42,215 nucleotides of DNA from Chloromonas sp. AAM2. Lineage: Eukaryota > Chlorophyta > Chlorophyceae > Chlamydomonadales > Chlamydomonadaceae. Numbering within the stretch: the first letter of the stretch is position 1; the number at the start of each line of letters is the position of its first letter. The notes below the pieces were generated by a model. The model worked only from the letters and a program-made list of their open reading frames with translations. It was not told the DNA's origin and ran no database searches. Made by a program: the position numbers and the translations under genes. The stretch covers positions 1,886 through 44,100 of the forward strand of contig QAXH01004446.1 of assembly GCA_004335635.1 (NCBI GenBank), in the 5' to 3' direction. Below, one piece after another: positions 1 to 12,100 of this stretch.

Positions 1-34
1 GACCCAGCCCGCCCGACCCCCACCCCCGGCCCAC

Positions 35-3000
35 CTGACTCCACGTGCGCGGCCCATCTCTTGCCCATGGCCCACACCGGCCCCCATGCCCCGTTGGCGG
101 CCCGCTCGTCCCCGCCTTTAGCCGCAACCTGCGTCAGTGTTTTTTGCGGTTTATTGGCTGCTTCTGGCAGATTTACGTGCGTGTTCGTCTGTTGCTCGTA
201 GCTTCTCTGCACTTTATCTGATAAGTGTTACCTTGATAGATTAGCGTATGAGATTGCAGTGGATCATACTATATTACCGTCCGCTCGTCCCCGTCCTTGG
301 CCGCCACCTGTGCCGATCAATTCCTGAGACTTCGGTTTCTTTGCTGTTTTGGGCAAGATTTCGTCTTCTTCGTAGGTGATCAGTATTGTTGTTCATCATG
401 TGTTTTCAAATATTATTATTATTGTTATTACATTGTTATCATACTGGTATGTACCACTATTCTTATCATCATACTAATATGATTCATATGTGTACGATGA
501 ATAACGAAGACACTGACCAGAGCAGGGGGCGCGGTGCTGTCGGGGCCGCAGTCGGCCATGAGCTGGGTGAGGTCGGAGGCGAGCGTGTCCGACACAAACC
601 AAGAGAAAGGCTTGCCGTGCAACACAACCTGCACAGGCAAGACATGTAAGCCATGCTTGACCCTGCCTGACAGCCTGTGGCAGTACGCCTTGGTTTGTCC
701 ACAGTGCTTTGACTTCTGTGTTCCTTGCTCTTTGCGATTTGAAGTTGCCTTCTGGTGCTCAGGGTTGGGTAGGACGGTATGCAGCTGCGTCTCTTGCATG
801 GCTTGCTAGCGTTCGCGCTCGGTGCATGTGGGCCCCCCTGATATACTCAAAATGTATCTAGCAATAAGTACACAAATCAAACGCCAAAGTGGATAATTTG
901 CTGTCACCTGGCCCAAAACGTCATCAATTAGCTGCGTAAAAAAGCCTTGTAAGGACCTGAGCCAGCTTCTGCACAGCTTCCCAAGGGCGTCACCGCCACT
1001 CATTTCAAAAATGAGATCACTGCGCAGTCTAATTCACGAAACGAGAGCAAAGTAGGCCGGAGCGATTTTCCGTTTCGATCGGTGCGCAAATTCAACCACT
1101 TCTGTCCTAATATACATCTCATTGAACACACCATGTGACACTGTCCCAATACTGGCAGTACACCATGCACACCATGCACATACACCATGTCTCAGTGCCA
1201 GACAACGCTGGTCCAGCACACCACTGGCATCCAGCACCCAACATTAACACTGTCCCAGAACACACCACACCGTCTACCACTCCAACTAGGACACCTCATC
1301 TCAGCCTCACACGACACGAAATCAACGCACATGTGCACACCTCCACCACGTCACTGACCATGTCACAGGAATTGTCTCAGAACTGGCAAACTTCTTTTGT
1401 TGCAGCATGTGATTAGGTTGGACGTGTTCCCCCCACCGCGGTGTGGCACTGTTGCATGAATGGTCCTCAGCAAGTGCTTGTTATGCAAGGGTTCTCAGGC
1501 TGTCCACGGGCAACCTTGTTTGAATGAGCGGGCTTTACCTGTTCAGCCAGTCCGTGTGTGATTAGGAAGTCAGCCAGCATGAGGTCACCGTACAACTCTA
1601 GACCTGTGGGTGTGGGTGTGGGTGTGGGGGGGGCCAGGATGATTGCATGGTAAGCGTGTGGTGTGTGTGGAGCAGGTGTGATGTGTGTGACGTGCATGGA
1701 GTGTGTGACGTGGTGTGCACGCATGTGTGCGCTCTGACGGCGCATGGTTCAGTGCATGTGGTGCGCATAATGGGACCTTGGGAGGTGTTGTTTTGATGGT
1801 GATTGGCCCACACGATACAAGGGCTTGTGCAAGGTACAAGGCCTTAGGGCACTTTAACAGTCAGTTGACTACATGAGGCTGTGTGCCGCTTGAGAGAGCG
1901 TTTGCACCCTACAAGATGGAACAACCAGACGGCAACATACCACAGTAGTAGAACATTACTCACTAGATGGCCACCAGAAGTACACATCACATAACAAACC
2001 ACAGCAGGGTATAAGTGTTGCAGCGCCGCTCACCCGAGTTATCCAGTACGATGTCGACCCGTCCCGCCCCCTGTGCCCTCAGGTGCGCCCACACGTGCAC
2101 GTATTCATCCACTATGACCTGCAGTTAGATAAGGTGCGAAAACCATCCAAAGTACAGATGAAAACAGACAAGAAGTTGCCAAACATTGCCGCAATCCTGC
2201 AAAGGATCTGATTCCGCGGCGGTTTAACTAATAAGCATCTGCTAGTGCAGGTGTACAATAACCAGTTGTAGTATAACGTTACCGTTGCACCACAGAGAAT
2301 GCCAAAAACCGCAAAGAAACTGACTGGGAAGCTGGTTTCACTGTTGTTGTTCATCAGTAATCATGAGCTGGCAAGCAACACTCACTGACCTGTGGGTTGA
2401 TGGTCTGCCCCTGGCTGAGGCTGGCCGCCACGGGGCTCAGGCCCGACGCGTCAACCAACAGGCTCAGGTCCGTCTTGTTGCCCCATAGCGACCACTGCGG
2501 GAGGCAAGGGACCGGATACAGGTACGTATCAGCTGATTTCTAGCACAGTGTGTTGAGGCAGTTGGAAGCCAGCCAGTCTTTGGCGTATGAGTGAGTGTCA
2601 AAATCGTGCTTAGCTCCATGCCACCTCCGCATGGGGCTAGGCTCCAGAACCTCCATCCCCCGGTCAGTTTCCTGTGCGCCATTACTGCCCCTTAATTACC
2701 AGCAGTATCATCTTAGTATCAAGTAAGTTCCGTTCTATCAAGCCACTGCGGCCCCTCAACTCCCCTGACCTGCGGTTCCTCTGCCACTCTACCCGTCTGC
2801 CAGCTACACCCGCTGCCCGTCTCCCGTATGATAATGATGGTGATTGCTTTCCCGTTCGTACCTGCATCACCTCGGCCAGCGCCACCTCCAGCCCCTCCTC
2901 CCGCTGACCCTGGGAGGACGCCTGGGACAGACGGGCCTCCAACGTCTGAAAACAGTCAGCACGTGGGGTACATGGCCTGTCCATCGTAAAAAAGATGTTT

Positions 3001-5278
3001 GCCAGTTCTGGGACAATTTGATAGCCTCAAAGTCTACTCTTGTGGTTTTCAGTGCACATTCAAACGCACCAGATCCTGAGCGACGATTGTTGTGTTGTCT
3101 CATAGTCTATGCAAGTTAGGATATCTCGTGAACTGTGCATGAACTGTGACGCCCAACTCAGCTGGGATGCGACTGGAATGCAAGCACAGTACGGTACACA
3201 ATGCCTACTGTAAGCTGCAAATCCCACAATCTCATGCCCTTACTGTGCCACAATGAACTGTCTTCTCCCCCACACATGTGCATGCTCGACACGGTCCTCT
3301 GCCTGACACCATGCTCCCATGCCGACCCAACCCGCATGTGCTGACGGCCATGTATGCTTTGGAACGTTGATTGTTGAATCTCTCGTACACATGCTATCGA
3401 GTCGCTATCTAGTAGATACTGTGCTGAGTGTCCTGCCCCCGTTGCGTGTGCCCTCCGCCAGTTCCGCTGCGTCTGCCCTTGAACCACATAAACCCACTCA
3501 CTTGCATGGCCTCTGCTAGTTCCGCCGCCGCCCCCACACACTTAGCCCAGCCGCCCGCCTTGGCCCGGGCAAACATGTCGAACCGCTGCGCCGTCAGCCC
3601 GGGATGTTTTGCACAGGCAGCCGCCAGTCGCACGTACATGACGCATTCGATAAGAAGCCAGGGCAGGGTTAGCCAGGTCTGGGGGCTGGGCGTGCGGGAC
3701 TGCATGGCAGTATGCATGGCAGGTGCATGTTAAGATGCATGTGAGAATGTATGGCAATGTGCACGGCAGGTGCATGGCAATATGTATGGTTTGTGCATGG
3801 CAAGATGCATGCGAGCTGCAAGATAGATCAGCCCAGCTCCCTGTACCAAAGAACTGTCACACTACCAGTACCACGGCCGGCATGTACTGGAAACAGGACC
3901 AACGACAATGTACCTCCATGTGCTACTTTAGTGACCCCAAGAGCCCATGTTCCTTGGCAACTGCCGCTCCCAGCGTGTTAAGGGGCTCTGTAACGTCCTG
4001 TACCAAGTGCGGTTTGTACACGCGACCGACCACGATTCCAGATTGGAGACCCCTCGCAACTTTCAGTTGCGTTTTGTGGGTTGTTCCCCAGGGTATATGG
4101 AAAAAGTGCCCTTCAATGTAAGACGGACACACATACATGCTGGCACCGCCATGCACTGCCATGTACCTGCCACATCGCCAGAGCTTCTCTTGTGCACTGC
4201 ACCGCCGCTGACACCGATTGAGGCACATGGGCGCCAGGGGGTGTCACGGGGGCGGACACCGCACCCCCAGCAAGGATCTCCTGCCGCAAGCCTTGGACGT
4301 CTGAGATCAGCGCACGCATCTGGAAGCACAAACTACAGCTGCATGTGTTAGGGCATGTTACAGCCTGAAAGCACAGAGCGTATGCTCTGTCTAGCTGCGT
4401 GTGTTGGTGCGAGTCAGTGTGGACCGGCATTTCTTTTCTTCTGATGTGAGCGCCATGGGACTTTGTCGGCTTCTTATCATGAACCATGGCTAGGTACCAA
4501 GGCAGGCTACAAACGTTGAGTGCACATCAGATCAACTGACGGAGGCACTTCTGGTAGCTATTGCCTTCCACTGCCAAGCCGAGCGGGGGTGCCTCACATT
4601 GCATACTGTCATTGTGCTGTAGACTGCAGGCTGGCGGGCGAGGTGCCAACTCGTAGAGTAATTGCAGATGGATGGTGGCAGGTGTGATGTGTTGGGTGTG
4701 AGGACGTGTGGGGCGGTCCCGTGTTACTCGCACGAATCAACATGAAAGGCTGCACGCAGACAGCTGCAAATCCCCTCGGCACATGCACCCATGAGCAGAG
4801 TGCATGCACAGCTATGTACATGCCCATGCAAACTACATGCTCATGCACCATGCACACACACCTCGGCCTGTAGCTCTGGCTGAACCATTTCACCCCCCAC
4901 CGCCTCCAAGTCCTTAATAGTTGAGGCTAAGATAGCTGGCAATCGAGCAGTTATGGTGCCTTCCGCGAACGAGCCGGGCTCGCTCCCCCGAAGCGGTTCA
5001 TGGGCTGGAAAAGGCACACTTTGCCATGTTGCAGATGGCTGCAGGACCATTTGCTGCGCGGTAACCGTATTAGCTGACGTGCTGTTCGATGCCATAGCGT
5101 TGGCAATGTGAAGTGCCGGTTGCAACAAGCGTTGTGAGCTTTGTGCTTGCAATCGCCCAGCGCAGCGCGATGGGCGTGTCCAAGAGGAGCCTGCCAGCTT
5201 CTGATGCAGCATCGCGAATTGTCGTTGCAGACAAGACGCACTTGCAAGGAATAAGCTTGTGACAGGCAGGTTCCTCAT
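35..5278 (-). CDS. ARMT1: ARMT1-like DUF89 metal-dependent phosphatase (5' and middle exons; runs off left edge)
   Basis: Member of the DUF89/ARMT1 damage-control phosphatase family, which removes phosphate from sugar phosphates using a bound metal; the human member is also described as a protein-glutamate methyltransferase. Exons on the minus strand: 4862-5278, 4167-4319, 3502-3678, 2862-2945, 2390-2494, 2034-2118, 1539-1603, 518-628 and 35-128; phases agree from 3678 onward. A 62-nt exon at 3936-3997 probably joins exons 2 and 3. Recognisable blocks are GSFAEGTITARLPAI (exon 1), TWLTLPWLLIECVMY, WSLWGNKTDLSL, VDIVLDNSG, ELYGDLMLADFL and PFSWFVSD. The D and N of LDNSG and the last D of WFVSD match the metal ligands of human ARMT1. 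The first roughly 93 residues hold no Asp or Glu and several Arg, so an organelle-targeting extension is possible; an inner Met (MASNSTS, near 5093) could be the start instead. The C-terminal part lies outside the window. Confidence 0.88.
282..372 (-). repeat. Degenerate duplicate of ARMT1 exon 9 start and its 3' splice site
   Basis: Bases 282-372 resemble 96-190. On the minus strand the copy has an AG acceptor at 308-309 followed by codons for VAAKDGDER, while the real exon 9 (first base 128) reads VAAKGGDER. The copies are 179 bp apart. The duplicated coding part soon runs into a stop, so this looks like a relic acceptor inside intron 8. Confidence 0.6.
693..880 (+). repeat. Dispersed repeat A, copy 1
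   Basis: Two blocks recur elsewhere: a TTTGTCCACAGTGCTTTG block near 700 (also near 11250), and a block at about 788-850 ending in GTGGGCCCCCCTGAT that is nearly identical, in reverse orientation, to 17930-17995. It lies in an ARMT1 intron. It encodes nothing I recognise and may be a fragment of a non-autonomous transposon. Confidence 0.55.
3936..3997 (-). other. Tentative extra ARMT1 exon
   Basis: This 62-nt segment reads DVTEPLNTLGAAVAKEHGLL after an AG acceptor. It is in phase 0 with the preceding exon. If exon 3 starts a few bases earlier (at an upstream AG, adding P-Q before TWLTLPW), the downstream phase also fits. It would fill a gap of about 20 residues relative to animal ARMT1. The donor (GTCACT) is weak; a second one nine bases on (GTAGCA) keeps the same phase. 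No residue match is strong enough to prove it. Confidence 0.35.
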
Positions 5279-7036
5279 CTGCGGTTATGATTCGTAACGC
5301 AGGTCAAACCTTATCCCATTCGCATATCTCAGGTCTCAGTTCTAGAACGTCAAGGGGCTAGCTCACATGCAGCTTAAGCATTGTTGTTTCAGAGCACACG
5401 GGACTACCAAGACAGATCTATGCCCAGCACTGAATAGTACAGCGAGTAGGTTTGTAGCTACTAGCTGTTATGCTATGCTACCTATGCGTTCAACTGATGC
5501 AGAGATGCTTTAAACGCTGCATGCTTCCTGGACAGTTCCCAAGTGCACTTCTAGAAAGTTCCCTTCCTGACACGAACATATGAGTATGCAGAGCGTCGTG
5601 CACTGTATTACGTCCTCAGCTGGCAAGGACAAGCCACCATTTCCCGTGCCTTTTTGAATCAATTTGATTAATCCAGTCTTGTTACAAGGAGGGAGTGCAC
5701 AACATGTAGCACGTCCAACGCAAACATCAACCATTTGCGCAAAATTGCAAAAATTTCTCCCAGCAAAGGGGAATCTGACCGTGTCAGCAAGGGGTGGTAA
5801 GGCCCTTGTGGCCATCACCCCTTCAGAACACCTTTCGAAAGCATCCCGTTAGCCATAAAAATGACGTGGTTTAAAAGATTGTCAGGGTCAGGGTCAGTGT
5901 CAGCGCTAGTGTAATGGCAACCCTCACAATGTCAACTGTTGATAGCGAATTCCAGTCATTTAAGCGGCATTTTTTGCCATATGACGTTACTCCATGGCCC
6001 ATCTAAGGACAAGCCACACTGAAGCGATCACCCGAAGTAAAACTGGCATATCAAACAGTGACTCTGACGACGAGATGTTTACCCTGCTGAGCGACGGGCG
6101 TGTCAAGTGCTGTTACACGTCGGCAAGGACATCACATGCCAATGCCCCTTAATCGCAATGTTTACAGCAAAGGTTCAGAAGAGCACATGACCAATTGCCA
6201 CACACAGAACCATAACACGCTATGACTCATGTCAATCGCCACATTCTTCCTTTTACCATCAGGGAAGCATTCATTCTATGGCCACACTCGGCAAAGCCGT
6301 GAAGCCATGACGCATGTCAACTGCCGTGATGTAACACCTGCAGTTGCACATACCGGCTCAGATTGCAAAAGCTCAAGCCAACAAAAGAGTGACAAAACGA
6401 TTGCACACAAAAATCGTCATTCAGATGTCACTTTGGGCGAAACAGCTCTGTGGCCAAGCTCGTGATTGTTTGTCAATGGTGCAAGTCATTAACTTGTTCA
6501 AATAGGCCTCTAGGTTTGTCCATGCCAATGTTGTTTTGGTCATGCACGCGTGCACAAGGCCATGCGCATGGTTCAACATGCAGTGTCTGCATGCGTGCGC
6601 ACGCATGGTCGTGCCTACATGCCAGCCAGTAACGCATCGTCTGCGACAATAACATGACCCATGTGAGAGTTTGTCCATGCTCGCCCATGCAGGTTGGGCC
6701 GCAAAGGGTTGTGTTCGATGTTACCATGTCCGCACGCTGTGCATGCAACCTGTGTCAAGGCTGACCATGGCGTGGCGTCACATGCATCAGTCCTTGTATT
6801 TGATTCAGCATCACCCTTGTGATCTACACGCATGCTATATGCGCAGAAAGCATGGCACTAGTGTGGTAGGCAGTTCAGGTTTGCTTTAAACCCACATGGC
6901 AGACTGTGTGCCAAGGGCTACGCCTGCTGCATGGATGTGTAAGTCCCATGCATGGGTGCAGCAACTCCTCTTATGCCAGCTACCTCTTGCGCAGCGAATT
7001 CATAAGGGCCACAGCATGATCCACCTCCTTGCTGTC
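5279..7036. other. Intergenic region between ARMT1 5' end and LSm5 3' end
   Basis: No coding exon could be supported here. It should hold the promoter and 5' leader of the minus-strand ARMT1 gene (near 5279-5700) and the 3' UTR of LSm5. A short GTCAGG-type repeat lies at 5880-5910 and CATGC-rich palindromic sequence at 6540-6620. I found no TGTAA poly(A) signal on the minus strand within 500 bp after the LSm5 stop. Confidence 0.5.
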
Positions 7037-7327
7037 TCATGCTGCCTCATCCAGCTTGCCTCCAGGTACCAAGATAGCAATGTTGTTGCCGTTCAACAAG
7101 ATCTGTTCCAGCTTTGTAACCTTGGGGCCTTCAGCCGTGAGCTCCACTTCTTCAACGTCCTCGAGCACCATGTTGACATAGACATCAAACCCTCTCAATG
7201 TGCCGGTGAGTTCCTTGTCGTTCTTCATGATCACCCAAATCTTGCTGCCTATGCAACGGTCGATCAGCTCTGATGGCAGAATAGAACTGGGGTTGCCGGA
7301 CGGCAGGCCCTTGCGAGGTGCGATCAT
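7037..7327 (-). CDS. LSM5: LSm5, U6 snRNA-associated Sm-like protein
   Basis: A complete single-exon gene of 96 residues. LSm5 is a subunit of the heptameric LSm2-8 ring that binds the U-rich 3' end of U6 snRNA in the nucleus, and of the LSm1-7 ring that promotes mRNA decapping in the cytoplasm. The block [19 protein letters not shown] and the following [17 protein letters not shown] form the Sm1 motif; [15 protein letters not shown] forms Sm2 with its conserved G-N pair. Length and sequence match plant and animal LSm5 closely. The start chosen is the first Met after the in-frame upstream sequence loses similarity (context AAAATGA). An in-frame ORF extends upstream to 7453 but does not resemble LSm5. 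The gene is divergent from the CRTISO-like gene, with 179 bp between start codons. Confidence 0.95.
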   Translation of the reverse strand: MIAPRKGLPSGNPSSILPSELIDRCIGSKIWVIMKNDKELTGTLRGFDVYVNMVLEDVEEVELTAEGPKVTKLEQILLNGNNIAILVPGGKLDEAA

Positions 7328-7506
7328 TTTGATGATCTGGCGGCGTGCACAAGCGTGTTCAGGCGCGCTGCGCCTGAACGCGGCTGGCGGAGCAAGGCAA
7401 AGAATCCGATACTCGCAAAGCAGTTTCTTCAATGTTCCAAACCAACCGTCCAAACTTGCCCGGGCAAGACACGCAAAGCGTGCTCATTTGCGCTACACAG
7501 AATATA
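7328..7506. promoter_or_regulatory. Candidate bidirectional promoter, LSm5 / CRTISO-like
   Basis: Only 179 bp separate the start codons of two divergent genes, so both core promoters and both 5' leaders must fit here, unless a leader intron exists. I see no clear TATA box at a canonical distance. This role is inferred from the layout. Confidence 0.55.
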
Positions 7507-9133
7507 ATGGCGACCATGCAGTCTTCTTTGCACATTTGTCATCACCGCCCGTCATTGGGTGGATGTGTGGTGGGCTCACGCGCACCTAAGCCTCTGGTTG
7601 AACGACATTTTCACACATCATCTGCCAGCTACAATGTAGTGCCCCAACCTTGCTGGCCCAACAACAATGCATTCACAGCAAAAGTGTGCAGGCGTAGACC
7701 TTGCGTCACACGCAGTGCTCCCTCTGCTCCACCCCCCAGCCAACAACTTGAGGACCCCAGTGGAGACATGGATGTCAGACATGCAGGCAGCCGATCCCAT
7801 GAAACAGGCAAGTAACTGCCTGAGAATCTAACAGCTGAGCACATGAAGGAGACGTCAGGCGTCAGCGTCAGCGCCAGTAGGGCCCAAGAAGCAACAAGGC
7901 TCAAAGTCTCTCACAGTGAAAGGCCTTACCAAGGGGCTGGCAGGAGGATGCGTGAAACGCCGAGCAGAATGCTTAGAAGGAAGCATCTCGCTTGTTGCGA
8001 ACGCAGATTTTGTCATAATTGGCAGTGGCATCGGCGGGCTTTGCTGTGCGGCCCTACTGGCCAGGTGCGCAACGACTGGAACAACTGTTGCTTAGGGACG
8101 TGTTAACAACAACCACAGTAAAATCAGCTTATGTTCTGTAACCAGCTGGAATGTTGGTGTGTACGAGACCTGACACCTGTTGTTAGTCATTACATTTGTC
8201 ACACACCTCACAGGTACGGTTACAAAGTGACTGTGTGCGAGAGCCACTATCTGCCAGGCGGGGCGGCACATTCCTTCAAGGTCAAAGGATACACCTTTGA
8301 CGCAGGTAAAGCCTAAACCCTACCCAACCCTATCCTGACGCCTCTGACCTGTACGTCCTCACGTCTGCTCCTGAACTCCATTACCCTACATGGCCCTTTA
8401 CAGGCCATTCTAACCAGGGCCGTTTTACTGCTCTCTGGCATTGAGTTTTGCTGAATCAGATGTTGTTGCCGATTCTCCGTGTTTGTTCAGGCGCCAAGGT
8501 TCATTTCACAAAATCACATCAAGGTTAATTATACAAAATCACACCATAAGCCACTCCCTAACTGAGAAGACGTGGAAGCACAGACGAACTTTCACAATTC
8601 TCGGTTTATGACCAACATTCACAACGACGGGCCTTGACATCTATTGCATATGATGAGGGTGGGGCGCCTCATTGGGCGCCAAAATGTAGCGTAGACAGGT
8701 TGAACACCCAGGTTGACGTGCTGAGGAGTAGCTCCCCGCACAGTGCAAAGGTGCCACAAGCTGTTTTGGGTTGATGATTAACAGGTTCAGTACATATCAA
8801 GAAGGGCTCCCGTTGGCCACAAGCCTTTCAACTTGCATCGCACCAGACGTGGCACAGTGCTGCAATGTATCAGAAACAACTGTCATAACGCGCCCGAAAC
8901 TGCCCTCAGGAGCGACTGGCAGTACCACTGGGTCGCCCTTGGACAGAAGAACACAAGTCCTAGCCTGGTAGCCCAAATACGCCTTGTTTGGAAGCAGCCA
9001 GGGCTCGTCGATGAGCTCGTGGATCGTTCGATCGCATCGCGCGGTGAAATTCCTACCTAGTGAATTTCAATGTCATAGTCAGGCCAATCATTGTCAAGAG
9101 ACCTAAGTGCGTCCTGCTGAGTGCATGATCATG

Positions 9134-9174
<41 letters not shown>

Positions 9175-12100
9175 TATTACATGACTTTTCATGGTTCAAC
9201 CCACGGTACTGCAGCTAGACACAACATCTCTTCAAGAACTACGCGCCTGAGAATCGTTAAGACAAGAAAGGTCACTGATAGCAGGGTGCAAAGTACGAAC
9301 GTCATCACTGGCAACACGGTTCCAAGTCGAGAGTGGGGCACCCCTGCCTCTCCTTGCTACAGCCTGCTGGCCCTCTGGGGATGCAACAGTTGCAAACGTT
9401 CGACGCTGGAAGTGTCAGGCATGCGTCCCATGTGGCCTAGCCACCTGAGCCTGTGTGTTCTGAGCAGGGCACTAATGGCAGGTTGATGCTGGGCCTAGAC
9501 GTTCATGCAGAATGCGTCGCAGGCAGGTGTTGTTGAACACATCCAACTGGTGTTGTTGAGCTCTAGTTGGTGCTCATGACTCAGCAGCGCCATAAAACAG
9601 GATAGGCACAACAGTCGCCTTATAAATGCGCATCTTGCTGGTCAAGCTGACAACCCTATCACTGAACACTTTGCGTTGAAGGTCATGGAAGGCGACACCT
9701 GCCTGCCGTATGCGCGTACTGAGCTCTGTGTCCTGGTGCACTGAAACTTGATGAATGCTGCCCAGATAGCGGAACTCATTGACATGCTGTATTTGCCCTT
9801 CCTGCAATTGAATGGCCTGTGTGCGTTCCTGGCCACNNCAAACACCACGGCTTGTGTCTTGGTGTAGTTGAGTTTCATGCCCCACTCCTCTGCTGTCTGC
9901 TCCAGAACCCGGGAGTGCTATTTCCAGTCCTGCAGCATTGTCTGCCATGAGCATGACCAGAGCGGACACCTCCAGTCACTGTAGTCCCTAAAGTCGCTCA
10001 CTCAAGTCGCACTGGCTGCTTGCAAACAAGCTTATTCGGACTACCAGGCTAGGTCCTTTGTCCAAGGGCGACACCAGTCGCTTCTGAGGGCAGTTGTGGG
10101 GCACTATGAGAATTGCCTGCATGTATGCAGCGAATACTGTGCCATGTCTAGGTGCGAAGTTCCAAGGTTGGTGGCTAACATGGTGAGGGCTTCTGTTGTA
10201 AATGCTGAACCTGTGGTCGTGCACCCAGATTGTTCAAGTGCTTGCAGTCAGAGTCTTGTGCTTCCAGTCAGAGCACGATCCGCTTCTCGGTTAGGGAGTA
10301 CAATGAGGTTTGCGGTGTGAGGTAGCGTCTACGACAGTGCGTCTCACTGCACGTAGCGAACGATGCGGTGCAACGCTTGCAGCGAACGATGCGATACAAC
10401 TCTCGTTAACGATGCTATTAAACGATCCTTGAGCTTGAACGCATTGCATTAGTACCTACAACAACATACTTGTTACATGTAACCTAACAAGAACACGTTT
10501 TTTCAATGCCGTGCTCCAGGCCCCTCGTTCTTTCTTGGCCTGTCCACCGCCCCTGGCAAGAGCCCCAACCCGCTCAAGCAAGTGCTGGATGTGGTCGGGG
10601 AAAGCGTCACATGCAAACAGTACGATAGGGTAAGGCTGGACAGTTATGATAGTTGAGTTATTTTGGAGGTGGTGGAGCAGAATGAAGGGTAGAGGCGCCG
10701 AGGTATGGTGCTATGACAAGGGTGTGTCCACTGCTTGTTGCAGGGTGGGTTTGACCATTGCCTCAGTTGATACTGTGCCTGGCTGATAAATGCAGAACGT
10801 CCTTGGTGTTTTGTTCTGCCATGGTGGTACAGTGTGCGGCCCTGCCTTGCCTCAGCGAACACTTCTGCCTGTTGGCAGTTATTCCCGGTTTCCAGCATTG
10901 TCAGCAGCACATGGGCATGTTGAACCGTGCAGAACCCTCTGGCGAGTGCTGCATGAGGGCCTCCATGCAGTCGCCAGCAGCCGTGCTCTCCAACGTGCCA
11001 CACCTACTTGTGATCCTTGCATGCGCCACATCTACTTGTGATCCTTGCATGCGCCACATCCACTTGTGATCCTTGCATGCGCCACATCCACTTGTGATCC
11101 TTGCATGCGCCATGCGATGTTTACATCAACCATCCATCGCCCGCACGAGCTATCACATTTTCAGCTGTGTCAGCGTGCTTCTCTTTCCCTTGCATTATGC
11201 CTAGTGCACCAATTGTTTTCCTGCAGTGGATGGTCTGTTTGCCTTCGTGTTTGTTTGTCCACAGTGCTTTGGTTTCTGTGTTCTTTGACCTCAACGCCTT
11301 TCAGTTGCCTTGATGCATATGGGCCCCCCTGAAGTAATAGTATATATATAGCTATCAACTAAAAGCATATCACACATCAACCAGTGCCTTGCATGCTACA
11401 TCAGCGTGTGTCATTTTGCTTCTTTCTAGTGTGCGGTGCCTGCCTTGCAATTGCAGTGGATTGTGTACTCGGAGCAGGGCACCTTTCCCTGTGTGGCGGG
11501 CCGGGATGCATACCTAGCCAACATACGCAAGCAGGGAGGCGAGGAGGCGCTGAGCCAGTGGCTGAAGCTAGAGGAGCTGCTCAAGCCACTGCAAGCGGTG
11601 AGGCAGGACATGGGTCAATACATGTGTACACGAAACTACTGAGAAACTGCATCAGGGATCACTCGAGCCACTGCAAGCGGTGATAAGGGCAGTAGTTTGG
11701 GTAAGGAAGAGGAGATAACTGCATGGAAAGGGAGAGGGGGAATGGGTAAAGCGGGGGAGGAGTGCAAGGAGGGACGGGTGAAGTTGGGTGTGAGGAACAT
11801 CATGCAAATAGGGATGGTTAGGGGCAAGGATGAAAAGGACATGGGGATGGCGGGCAGGGATGCACATCACAACCTGCTGCGGGAGACTGCTGGTGAATCG
11901 TAGGCTGATCGCAATTCTTACCCTCTTGGCTTGCCCCCGAATACAAGGCAATGCAGCAACATCACCATTACCCAACCTGCAGCTCATCTAACATAGCTCA
12001 TACAACCCATCAAACGGCAGGGTGCCTGCAGAAGCTGACACTTTCGGAGGTCTACTATCATGTAGCGACCCGCACACTGATTCTTCCATGTCTATTGTGC

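Larger units (their letters stand above)
8306..10519 (+). other. Large intron 3 of the CRTISO-like gene
   Basis: This 2.2-kb intron runs from GTAAAG after FDAG to the acceptor before PSFFLGL. It holds the decayed LINE fragment and its triplet microsatellite (9126-9969). No host exon was seen in the rest. Confidence 0.7.

Noticed and set aside
2464..2682. Minus-strand frame resembling the RKLTGDRKW block of human ARMT1 (AHRKLTGGWRFW)
   Set aside because: It lies in the wrong order in the gene, between the exons for VALAEVMQ and WSLWGNK, and is not in phase with them; probably chance.
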